From: Oscillospiraceae bacterium | GTDB taxonomy: Bacteria > Bacillota_A > Clostridia > Oscillospirales > Oscillospiraceae | Direction of reading: 5' to 3' | Assembly: GCA_017470325.1 (NCBI GenBank) | Contig: JAFUES010000035.1 | Coordinates: forward strand, 124,001-188,000 | Length of the DNA stretch: 64,000 nucleotides | Shown: positions 57,396-64,000 of the stretch, piece by piece | Numbering within the stretch: position 1 is the first letter of the stretch | Layout: each line of letters begins with the position of its first letter | Translations under genes and position numbers: made by a program | Notes under the pieces: model-generated | Told to the model about the DNA's origin: nothing | The model's input: only the letters and a program-made list of their open reading frames with translations | The model's database searches: none

Positions 57396-59357
57396 TTACG
57401 CCGCGGCTGCGGCCTTCTTGCCGCTCATATACTGGAAGACGACCACGCCGGCCAGCAGCACGACGCCGATCAGGTCTGTGGTGACGGAGGGATCCAGCAT
57501 CAACAGACCACCGGCAGCCAACACCAGGCGCAGCAGGGGATTGATGTGCTTGAACAGATAACCGTTCAGGGCGGCGGCCACACCGAAAATACCGATGATG
57601 GAGGTGATCACCACCAGCACTACCTGCACGGCAGTGGTGTCGATCAGCAGCATAGCCGGATTCATGGCGAAGATGTAAGGCACGACGAAGGCGCCGATGG
57701 CCAGCTTGGAGGCGTTGAAGGCGGTCTTCATGGGCGGGGCCTTGGCGATGGCGGAGCCGGCATAGGCGGCCAGAGCCACAGGCGGGGTGATATCTGCCAC
57801 GATGCCGAAGTAGAACACAAAGAAGTGGGCGGCTACCTGGGGCACGCCGATGGCGATCAGGATGGGCGCGCAGGTGGAGGCCATGATGCAGTAGTTGGCA
57901 GTGGTGGGCACGCCCATGCCCAGCACGATGCAGCAGAGCATGGTCAGCAGCAGGGCGATCAGGATCCGTCCCTGGGAGATGGTGACCACTGCGGTGATCA
58001 GCTTGGAGGCCAGACCCGTGGAGGTGATGGAGCCCGCCACCAGACCCGCCATGGCGCAGGCTACGGCCACGGTGATGGTGCTCTTGGCGCCGGCTTCCAG
58101 CGCGTCGATGAATTTGGCCAGGGTCAGGTTGTCGCTCTTATCCTCGCTCTTGGTGGCGATGGTGACCAGGTTGTTGTACAGGCCCACCAGAATGGTGATG
58201 CCGATGGCCACAGCAGCGGAGAACTGCATGGTGCGCTTGTTGGTGGCCACCAGCCAGACCAGCACCACCAGGGGCAGCAGCAGATAGATCCGCGGCAGCA
58301 GCTGGCGCAATCTGGGCAGTTCATCCCGGGGGATACCCTTCAGTCCCAACTTTTTGGCTTCCAGGTGAACGGCAATGTAGATGCCGGTGAAATACAGCAC
58401 CGCGGGCAGGATGGCCTTCAGGGCCACCTGGCCATAAGGGATGCCCATATATTCCGCCATCAGGAAGGCGGCGGCGCCCATGATGGGTGGCATGATCTGC
58501 CCGCCGGTGGAGGCCGCGGCTTCCACGGCGCCGGCAAACTCAGGCTTGTAGCCGGTGCGCTTCATCATGGGGATGGTAACAGAGCCGGTAGTCACGGTGT
58601 TGCCCACGGAGGAGCCGGACACCATACCGCACAGGGCGGAGGAGATGACGGCCACCTTGGCAGGACCGCCGGAGGACGCGCCGGCAATGGAATTAGCCAG
58701 ATTGATAAAGAAATTGGAAATGCCCGTCCGCTCCAGAAATGCACCGAAGATAATGAACACCACGATGTACTTGGCGCAGACGTTGATGGGCGTGCTCATC
58801 ATGCCCGTGGTGGTATAGAACAGGTCATAGATGACCTTGCCGAAGCGCACGTTGCTGAAAGCATAGACCAACAGCGCGCCGACCACGCACAGGATGGGGA
58901 TGCCCACACAGCGGCGGCACAGCTCCATATAGGCCAGGATCGCGACAACAGCCATGGCGACCATTTTGGGATCGCGGGTGACGCGGGTGGCCAGTGCGAT
59001 GATCGCATGGGCGTGGGAGGCAAAGTAGAAAAACGGTATGGCGCCCACGACCATAATGACGACATCATACCAGGGGAAGAAATTGGGCCGCACATGATGC
59101 TTGCTGATGGGATAATTGAGATAACCGATGATCAGAATCAAGCCGAGAAACAGATTCAGCTTTTCTTCGGGCATCATGGTGCTGAACAGGGTCACATAGA
59201 TGCAATATACCGAGAACGCGGCGCAGAGATAGCGGATCACCTGCTTGGGGACGCCCTCCCAAATGCGGACATTGGATTCCCGGTCGTATTTTTTCATCAG
59301 TTCTTCTGCACCCAGCTCTTTGTCGGGGGCAGTCTGCTTCTTTTTTCCGAATGCCAT
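57396..59357 (-). CDS. TAXI-type TRAP transporter, fused 4TM/12TM permease (653 aa)
   Basis: A multi-pass membrane protein (about 16 helices) with the DctM-like signature of TAXI transporters: SGSSVGNTVTTGSVTIPMMKRTGY, GGQIMPPIMGAAAFLMAEY and later VGMGVPTTANYCIM-type segments (here GMGVPTTANYCIMAS). Small and large TRAP subunits are fused. It imports an organic acid using a sodium or proton gradient, with the binding protein encoded upstream. AAAGGAGAG precedes ATG 59,357. Confidence 0.92.
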   Translation of the reverse strand: MAFGKKKQTAPDKELGAEELMKKYDRESNVRIWEGVPKQVIRYLCAAFSVYCIYVTLFSTMMPEEKLNLFLGLILIIGYLNYPISKHHVRPNFFPWYDVVIMVVGAIPFFYFASHAHAIIALATRVTRDPKMVAMAVVAILAYMELCRRCVGIPILCVVGALLVYAFSNVRFGKVIYDLFYTTTGMMSTPINVCAKYIVVFIIFGAFLERTGISNFFINLANSIAGASSGGPAKVAVISSALCGMVSGSSVGNTVTTGSVTIPMMKRTGYKPEFAGAVEAAASTGGQIMPPIMGAAAFLMAEYMGIPYGQVALKAILPAVLYFTGIYIAVHLEAKKLGLKGIPRDELPRLRQLLPRIYLLLPLVVLVWLVATNKRTMQFSAAVAIGITILVGLYNNLVTIATKSEDKSDNLTLAKFIDALEAGAKSTITVAVACAMAGLVAGSITSTGLASKLITAVVTISQGRILIALLLTMLCCIVLGMGVPTTANYCIMASTCAPILIAIGVPQVAAHFFVFYFGIVADITPPVALAAYAGSAIAKAPPMKTAFNASKLAIGAFVVPYIFAMNPAMLLIDTTAVQVVLVVITSIIGIFGVAAALNGYLFKHINPLLRLVLAAGGLLMLDPSVTTDLIGVVLLAGVVVFQYMSGKKAAAAA

Positions 59358-59403
59358 GATGCTCTCCTTTCTTTGCGGATTTTTAACGGAGGGATAAGTA
59401 CAT

Positions 59404-59433
59404 CTGACCCGCACCTGAAAAGATGCGGGTCAG
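59404..59433 (-). other. Hairpin between TAXI binding protein and permease genes
   Basis: CTGACCCGCA pairs with TGCGGGTCAG over ten bases. No T-run follows on the minus strand. It probably protects the 3' end of the binding-protein message or slows polymerase, giving more binding protein than permease. Confidence 0.6.
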
Positions 59434-59456
59434 GATCAGGTTCGTGCTTGTTTTGT

Positions 59457-60497
59457 TTACTTGCCGGGGACGGTGATGCCCTTGTCGGCAAAGTACTGGA
59501 CAGCACCCGGGTGATAGGGCACGTCCGTGACGGAGCTGGCAAACTCCAGGCTCAGCTCATTGGCCTTGTCATGGGCCAGATTGTCCAGGTTCTCGAACAC
59601 GCCGTAGAGGAAGTTGTACACGTCCACATCGGACACGTCGTCACCGGCGACGACCACAGCGCCGACAGCCACAGTGGTCACATCCTCATCCGTGCCGTAA
59701 GCGGCAGCGGGGATGATGTTCTTGGAGTAGTAGGGGGAGGATGCGATCAGAGCGTCGATGTGCTCGTCGTCCAGGCTCACCAGGTAGACATCTTTGGTGG
59801 CAGCCAGGGAAGTGACGGCGGTGGTGGGAGCGCCGGCCACGATGAAGGCGGCATCGATCTGGCCGTCCTGCAGGGCCTCAGCGCTGTCGGCAAAGGACTG
59901 GTAGGTGGGCTTGATGTCGTCTTCGGTCAGACCGTAGGCACCCAGCACGTCGATGGCGTTGAAGTACACACCGGAGCCGGCGGCGCCGATGGATACGCTC
60001 TTGCCGGCCAGGTCAGCCACCGTCTTGATCTCGGGATTCAGGGTGACGATCTGCACCTGCTCCATGTACAGAGCGGCAACGGTGGAAATGCTGGTGACAG
60101 CACCGGTCTCCTCAAAGAGGCGGGCGCCGGTGTAGCCATAAGACAGCACGTCGGACTGGGAGAAGCCCAGCTGGGCGTCGCCCATCTCCAGAGCCTCAAT
60201 GTTGGCCTTGGAGCCGCCGGAAGTGATGGCGGTCACGTTGGTGCTGGTGACCTCGCTCACCTTCTGGGACATGACGCCGCCGAAGGCGAAGTAGGTACCG
60301 GCTTCACCACCGGTGGTGAAGGTCAGCTTGGAGCCGCCGTCCTTGGGACCGAAAGCGGCCTCAGCAGCGGGCTCGGCAGCGGGCTCAGCCGCAGGCGCCT
60401 CGGTGGCGGCGGGGGCGGAAGTGGTGGAGCTGGAGCCGCAGGCGGCCAGCGCAAATACCATGCACAGGGCCAGCAGCAAAGCTGCAAACTTTTTCAT
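59457..60497 (-). CDS. TAXI family TRAP substrate-binding lipoprotein (346 aa)
   Basis: The lipobox ALAAC gives Cys 20, in a signal peptide almost identical to that of the BMP lipoprotein at 36,718. A Glu/Ala/Pro-rich linker follows. Then comes the TAXI fold: LTFTTGGEAGTYFAFGGVMS, AQLGFSQSDVL, KSVSIGAAGSGVYFNAIDVL. It hands the ligand to the fused permease. The ligand cannot be named. AGGAGG precedes ATG 60,497. Confidence 0.92.
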   Translation of the reverse strand: MKKFAALLLALCMVFALAACGSSSTTSAPAATEAPAAEPAAEPAAEAAFGPKDGGSKLTFTTGGEAGTYFAFGGVMSQKVSEVTSTNVTAITSGGSKANIEALEMGDAQLGFSQSDVLSYGYTGARLFEETGAVTSISTVAALYMEQVQIVTLNPEIKTVADLAGKSVSIGAAGSGVYFNAIDVLGAYGLTEDDIKPTYQSFADSAEALQDGQIDAAFIVAGAPTTAVTSLAATKDVYLVSLDDEHIDALIASSPYYSKNIIPAAAYGTDEDVTTVAVGAVVVAGDDVSDVDVYNFLYGVFENLDNLAHDKANELSLEFASSVTDVPYHPGAVQYFADKGITVPGK

Positions 60498-60511
60498 TTT
60501 GATTTCCTCCT

Positions 60512-60580
60512 GTATACAAGTATACAATCCATGGCGGATTATTACTTCGTTAGTATACAGCACGCGGGCAGAGATTGCAA
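60512..60580 (-). promoter_or_regulatory. Promoter and repeated GTATAC sites of the TRAP operon
   Basis: TTGCAA (60,580-60,575), 17 bases, TATACT (60,557-60,552) on the minus strand. GTATAC occurs three times: over the -10 box (60,553) and twice in the 5' leader (60,512 and 60,520). This regular placement suggests an operator for an unknown regulator. Confidence 0.6.
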
Positions 60581-60651
60581 GAGAAAAATAGGGAATGATG
60601 GCCAGAAAATGGAAAAATATGCACATTCAACCGACAGTGACCAAAAAAGGC

Positions 60652-60680
60652 TTGCCAACTGGGAAGATTTGGGGGATAAT
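60652..60680 (+). promoter_or_regulatory. Promoter of the Cof-type phosphatase and plsY
   Basis: TTGCCA (60,652-60,657), 17 bases, GATAAT (60,675-60,680), 25 bases before the TTG start. Confidence 0.6.
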
Positions 60681-60705
60681 AGAGCCCTTGAAAGGGTGAA
60701 GGCAT

Positions 60706-61551
60706 TTGTACAGGCTGTTGGCGTTCGACCTGGATGGGACGCTGCTTGACGACAAAAAGAATCTGCCGGAGGAAAACCGGCTGGCCTTGATCGAGGCGGC
60801 AAATCGGGGCATGGTCCTCGTCCCGGCCACGGGAAGGATCCTGCGGGGGATCCCTGAGGTCATTAAGGAGCTGCCGTTTATCCGGTATTATATCGTGTCC
60901 AACGGCGCGGCGGTCTTCGATACCAAAGAGGGCAAAACGCTCTATCAGGCGGATGTGCCTTTGGATCTGGCCCTGCGCACCTATGATTATCTGGATACCC
61001 TGCCGGTGATTTATGACTGTTACCAGGATGAGATCGGCTGGATGAGCCGGGCGATGTATGAGCGCTGTGCGCCTTACTTTGCTTATGAGCCGGGGATCCT
61101 GGATCTGGTGAACCGACTGCGCATCCGGGTGGAGGATTTCAAGGGGACCCTGCGGGAAAAGGGCAGACCCCTGCAGAAGCTGCAGATGTACTTCCTGCCC
61201 GAGGATGAGGAGGAGCGGCAGCGGCAGCTGAAGCGGATTCCGGAGCTGTTTCCGGATTTGGTCGCTACCACCTCAGTGAGTAACAACATTGAGCTCAACT
61301 ATGTGGATGCCGACAAGGGCAAGGCCATGCTGGCTCTGGCGCAGGTCCTGGGCATTGGCCGGGAGGAGACCCTGGCCTTTGGTGACGGCAGCAACGACAG
61401 CTCCATGCTCCGTGCCGCCGGCTGGGGCGTGGCCATGGCCAACAGCAACCCCGACGTGAAGGCCGCGGCGGACGAAGTAACGGCAAGCAACAACGACGCC
61501 GGTGTGGCAAAGGCGCTCCGGCGGATTTTGGCAAAAGAGGAGAACCTATGA
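60706..61551 (+). CDS. Cof-type HAD-IIB phosphatase (281 aa)
   Basis: Motif I LLAFDLDGTLLDD (residues 4-16), motif II VSNG, motif III Lys in DKGKAM (about 204) and motif IV FGDGSNDSSML (about 224) are all present, with the large C2B cap of Cof proteins. Such enzymes dephosphorylate sugar phosphates or flavin nucleotides; the substrate is open. Start TTG 60,706 has AAAGGGTGAAGG upstream and gives the normal MYRLLAFD start. It overlaps plsY by four bases. Confidence 0.88.
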   Translation: MYRLLAFDLDGTLLDDKKNLPEENRLALIEAANRGMVLVPATGRILRGIPEVIKELPFIRYYIVSNGAAVFDTKEGKTLYQADVPLDLALRTYDYLDTLPVIYDCYQDEIGWMSRAMYERCAPYFAYEPGILDLVNRLRIRVEDFKGTLREKGRPLQKLQMYFLPEDEEERQRQLKRIPELFPDLVATTSVSNNIELNYVDADKGKAMLALAQVLGIGREETLAFGDGSNDSSMLRAAGWGVAMANSNPDVKAAADEVTASNNDAGVAKALRRILAKEENL

Positions 61552-62195
61552 AGCAAACAATCCTGCTGCAGGTGCTGGCCTGTATTGTGATCGGCTACCT
61601 GCTGGGAAGCATCAACCCCTCATTTTTGATCGGGCTGGTCAAGGGTTACGATCCCCGGCGCGAGGGCTCCGGCAACGCGGGCGCGTCCAACACGGTGATC
61701 ATGGCCGGCAAGCTGGCGGGCTTGCTGGTGGCACTGCTGGACATCCTGAAGGCGGCGGTGGCCTGGTGGCTTTGCCAATGGCTGTTCCCCACCCTGCGCC
61801 TGGCGGGCATCCTGGGCGGCGTAGCCGCACTGCTGGGACACCTGTTTCCCGTCTGGCTGCGTTTCCACGGCGGCCGTGGTCTGGCCTGCCTGGGCGGGCT
61901 GTGCCTGGCCCATGACCCCAAATTCCTGCTGATGATGCTGGGGGTCGCGATATTGATCGGTATCATCACCAACTATGTGTGTATCGTCACCGTGTCCATG
62001 TCTGCGATCGTCCCCATCTGCTATGGGCTGCTGACCGCCTTCTGGTTGGGGGCAGCGGTGATGGCTATCCCCGTCATACCGATCTTTTGTAAGCATCTGG
62101 TGAATTTCCGCCGCATCAAGAGCGGCGACGAGCTGCGTTTGAGCTTTCTGTTCAACAAGCAGAAGGAGCTGGAGCGCATCGGCCGCGCGGAATAA
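61548..62195 (+). CDS. plsY: Acyl-phosphate:glycerol-3-phosphate acyltransferase PlsY
   Basis: PlsY makes lysophosphatidic acid, the first step of phospholipid synthesis. Five or more membrane helices, and the loops GYLLGSINPSFLIG, EGSGNAGASNTV (about residues 40-51) and FHGGRGLACLGG (about 104-115), match its three active-site motifs. The usual GGKGVAT reads GGRGLAC. Length 215 is normal. It is translated with the phosphatase by overlap. Confidence 0.9.
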   Translation: MKQTILLQVLACIVIGYLLGSINPSFLIGLVKGYDPRREGSGNAGASNTVIMAGKLAGLLVALLDILKAAVAWWLCQWLFPTLRLAGILGGVAALLGHLFPVWLRFHGGRGLACLGGLCLAHDPKFLLMMLGVAILIGIITNYVCIVTVSMSAIVPICYGLLTAFWLGAAVMAIPVIPIFCKHLVNFRRIKSGDELRLSFLFNKQKELERIGRAE

Positions 62196-62201
62196 TGATC
62201 T

Positions 62202-62240
62202 ACCCGGGATATGCATCGTGCATATCCCGGGTATCGTTTT
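62202..62240 (+). terminator. Terminator of plsY
   Basis: ACCCGGGATATGCA pairs over 14 bases with TGCATATCCCGGGT, loop TCG, followed by ATCGTTTTC. Confidence 0.85.
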
Positions 62241-62293
62241 CTTATTCCGATCAATAAAGCAGGCGGCACCGCCGATGAACGGTCTCGGTGTGT

Positions 62294-62806
62294 TTACTTG
62301 GCGAAAGCTTCCAGTTCGGGATAGGCTTCGTCCACGATCATGACGATATAATACAGGGCGTCATAGGCGATCTCACCGGCGGAATCGTCGTCCCGCAGGG
62401 GGCAATCGATCTCAGCGTCCACAGACAGTTCTTTTTCATCTACCAGGAATTTAACGTATTTGTAGTCGTTGTTCAGCTTGTTGACCAGTTCCAGGATCTC
62501 GGCGAGGTCAGCCTTATCGAAGTCGATGATATACCAGGAGTACATGCTGAGGGAATCCAGATCTTCATCGAAATAGATATTCACCTCGATCTTATCCAGG
62601 TTGTCGCCCGAGAACGTCACCTTGACCTGTTCGTCATCGTCCTCATCAATGCCCATGTAATTGTATTTGTGACCTTCCCGGTCCAGGACCTTCAGAAACG
62701 CCTTGGTGGGGCCGTACTGCGCATTGACAGCAAAAGCCGAAACGCTTAAGCTCAGGACCAAACCGAGTATGAGCAGGACGGCGAAGATTTTTTTCACAGT
62801 TTTCAT
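62294..62806 (-). CDS. Small secreted protein of unknown function (170 aa)
   Basis: A classical signal peptide (KKIFAVLLILGLVLSLSVSAFA, cleavage after AFA) but no lipobox or anchor. The mature part is very acidic (GIDEDDDEQVKVTF, NIYFDEDLDSLS), with an alternating strand-helix pattern like YbjN/type III chaperone-like folds. No family is certain. A ribosome site AAAGGAGA precedes ATG 62,806. The 208 bases before it up to PAP2 hold a hairpin only. Confidence 0.65.
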   Translation of the reverse strand: MKTVKKIFAVLLILGLVLSLSVSAFAVNAQYGPTKAFLKVLDREGHKYNYMGIDEDDDEQVKVTFSGDNLDKIEVNIYFDEDLDSLSMYSWYIIDFDKADLAEILELVNKLNNDYKYVKFLVDEKELSVDAEIDCPLRDDDSAGEIAYDALYYIVMIVDEAYPELEAFAK

Positions 62807-62960
62807 AGGTCAATCTCCTTTTTCATTTCCTCAATATTTGTTTTGGTGTTACAACAGGAACATCAGCCTGCGATCTTTATGAGAAAAGTATATAATGAAT
62901 GCGGAAAAAATACAAGAGGATAGTCAGACGCTCTTCAGGAGAAAACCCGGCAGAGAGAAC

Positions 62961-62988
62961 GAACCCCGGATATGACCATCCGGGGTTC
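62961..62988 (-). terminator. Hairpin after the PAP2 gene
   Basis: GAACCCCGGAT pairs with ATCCGGGGTTC (11 bp), loop ATGACC, 26 bases past the leftward PAP2 stop. The following T-run is weak (GTTCTCTC). Confidence 0.65.
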
Positions 62989-63014
62989 GTTGATTCCAAA
63001 ACGGAAACGCGCAC

Positions 63015-63926
63015 TCAATGCTTGCCTTGGTAGGCGCTCTTCTTGGCAGGCAGCTTGAATTTCACGGCGCTCTCCTTTTTCCGGGCTGCGGGTTCGATCT
63101 CTTCCTCGGGCTCGAACTCCACTTCTGCCGCGGGTGCCGGTTCCGCCGGAGCTTCCGGCTCGAACGCGGGCGCCTCTTCTATTTCGTATTCGTCTTCGTA
63201 TGCATCCTCGTCGTACACCGGGTCCCGGTCGGCCGGGCCCTTGCTGCGGCTGGTACGGAGCAGATCGGGGATCCAGGTGATGTCAAAGTCCAGGATGTCC
63301 GCACACAGGGGGATGTCGTCGTGATCCTCCAGCAGACGGAAGATCAGCAGCGTAATGGCATAGGCGATGAACGCGGAGAGCAGACCGATGACGGCGGCGA
63401 ACAGCACGTCGGAGGGATAGTGGGCCATCAGATAATTGCGGGAGAAAGCCATCAGCAAAACGGCGACCACCGCGGCGGCGGTCAGCAGGGGCTTGTTGCG
63501 GCGGCGGGCGGTCAAAGCCAGAGCCGTCATGCCCGCTGTGATGGCGGTCACATGGCCGGAGGGGAAGGAGAAGTCCTCTTCCGCCGGGGCGCCCACAGCC
63601 AGCCACCACTGGCGGTAGACCTCCAGCGTTTCAAAGGGTCGGGGCCTGGCCACCAGGTCCTTCAGAATGATGTTGGTGATCAGCGCGCCGCAGCAGACCG
63701 CGCCAAAGACGCAGACACCCATCTTACGCGTCCGGGCAAACAGCACCAGCACCAGGGCCAGCAGGAACATCAGCAGACCCTTTTCCCCCAGCAGGCTGAT
63801 GACCTTCATCACAGGCGTCAGGACCTTGCCGGCATATTGGGCCGCGGTGTGCAGCGCGCCCAGGATGCCGTAGTCGTATCCGATAAAGGTGGAGTTGAGC
63901 CACGAGGCCATTGAGCCAAGCTCCAT
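63015..63926 (-). CDS. PAP2 family membrane phosphatase (303 aa)
   Basis: The tripartite acid-phosphatase signature is complete: KDLVARPRPF (about residues 88-97), SFPSGHV (about 119-125) and SRNYLMAHYPSDV (about 161-173) with the catalytic His residues. Six membrane helices surround them. The C-terminal 90 residues are a long acidic tail rich in Glu, Pro and Ala (EEAPAFEPEAPAEPAPA), ending basic, an unusual extension. Likely substrates are lipid phosphates such as undecaprenyl pyrophosphate. GAAGGAGGGG precedes the start. Confidence 0.9.
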   Translation of the reverse strand: MELGSMASWLNSTFIGYDYGILGALHTAAQYAGKVLTPVMKVISLLGEKGLLMFLLALVLVLFARTRKMGVCVFGAVCCGALITNIILKDLVARPRPFETLEVYRQWWLAVGAPAEEDFSFPSGHVTAITAGMTALALTARRRNKPLLTAAAVVAVLLMAFSRNYLMAHYPSDVLFAAVIGLLSAFIAYAITLLIFRLLEDHDDIPLCADILDFDITWIPDLLRTSRSKGPADRDPVYDEDAYEDEYEIEEAPAFEPEAPAEPAPAAEVEFEPEEEIEPAARKKESAVKFKLPAKKSAYQGKH

Positions 63927-64000
63927 ATCAGTCCCCTCCTTCTATATGTAGCGAATTTGTTTTTCTTATCATACAACAGATTGAGACCAAGAACAAGTCC

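Noticed and set aside
57390..60749. Plus-strand open frame of about 1,119 codons opposite the TAXI transporter genes.
   Set aside because: Composition is extreme (His, Gly, Gln and Asp runs) and the two leftward transporter genes fit their families perfectly; a codon-bias shadow.

Overview
The window holds two very different pieces of DNA. Positions 1 to about 34,600 are the right-hand part of a tailed-phage (siphovirus-type) prophage. Positions from about 34,620 to 64,000 are chromosome of an anaerobic, spore-forming, Gram-positive bacterium of the class Clostridia. The host assignment rests on a sporulation sigma factor (SigG), a GlgC/GlgD pair, an L10 leader, TAXI-type TRAP and BMP-type ABC transporters, and consensus sigma-A promoters. 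The chromosome is visibly richer in G/C than the prophage. A gut Oscillospiraceae-like host is my best guess, not something the sequence proves.

Prophage layout. 1-8.7 kb: replication and nucleotide metabolism (SSB-like protein, HD hydrolase, MazG-like pyrophosphatase, anaerobic ribonucleotide reductase NrdD with activase NrdG, a possible ThyX-like protein, a lipoprotein, primase, SF3 helicase), with several tiny membrane proteins between. 8.7-12.7 kb: an accessory block bracketed by two copies of a 105-bp imperfect inverted repeat. It holds the small terminase and a leftward operon (FtsK-like ATPase plus three unknown proteins), faced by a small HTH regulator with repeated operators and two near-consensus promoters. 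12.7-21 kb: membrane-anchored Mrr-like nuclease, large terminase, portal, MuF, scaffold, capsid, connectors and tail tube. 21-29 kb: tail chaperone pair with a -1 frameshift signal, tape measure with ten 29-residue Trp-rich repeats, and tail tip proteins. 29-31.8 kb: a complete diversity-generating retroelement (DGR). 31.8-34.5 kb: XkdX, coiled-coil membrane protein, holin and a multidomain endolysin. No integrase or classical lysogeny module is visible; they presumably lie left of position 1.

The DGR is the highlight. A tail-tip protein (28,977-29,852) ends in a variable repeat (VR, 29,750-29,837). It matches a template repeat (TR, 30,429-30,516) over 88 bases with 14 differences, every one at a TR adenine. 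An Avd-like protein gene, a reverse transcriptase with a YMDD centre and a perfect 9-bp hairpin just behind the VR complete the machine. Unusually, the TR lies in frame inside the 3' end of the avd reading frame.

The prophage has cut the permease gene of a BMP-family ABC transporter (probably nucleoside uptake). The rest of that leftward operon is intact: ATPase, BmpA-like lipoprotein, purine nucleoside phosphorylase. Divergent to it run uridine kinase and thymidine kinase, so the locus is a nucleoside uptake and salvage cluster. Further right come a DUF4349 lipoprotein, a PrsA/SurA-like foldase, a phosphoesterase, prfB, prs-pth, glgC-glgD-glgP, a PfkB kinase, a PIG-L deacetylase, rplJ-rplL with leader, sigG, a second phosphoesterase, a TAXI TRAP transporter, a Cof-type phosphatase, plsY, a secreted protein and a PAP2 phosphatase.
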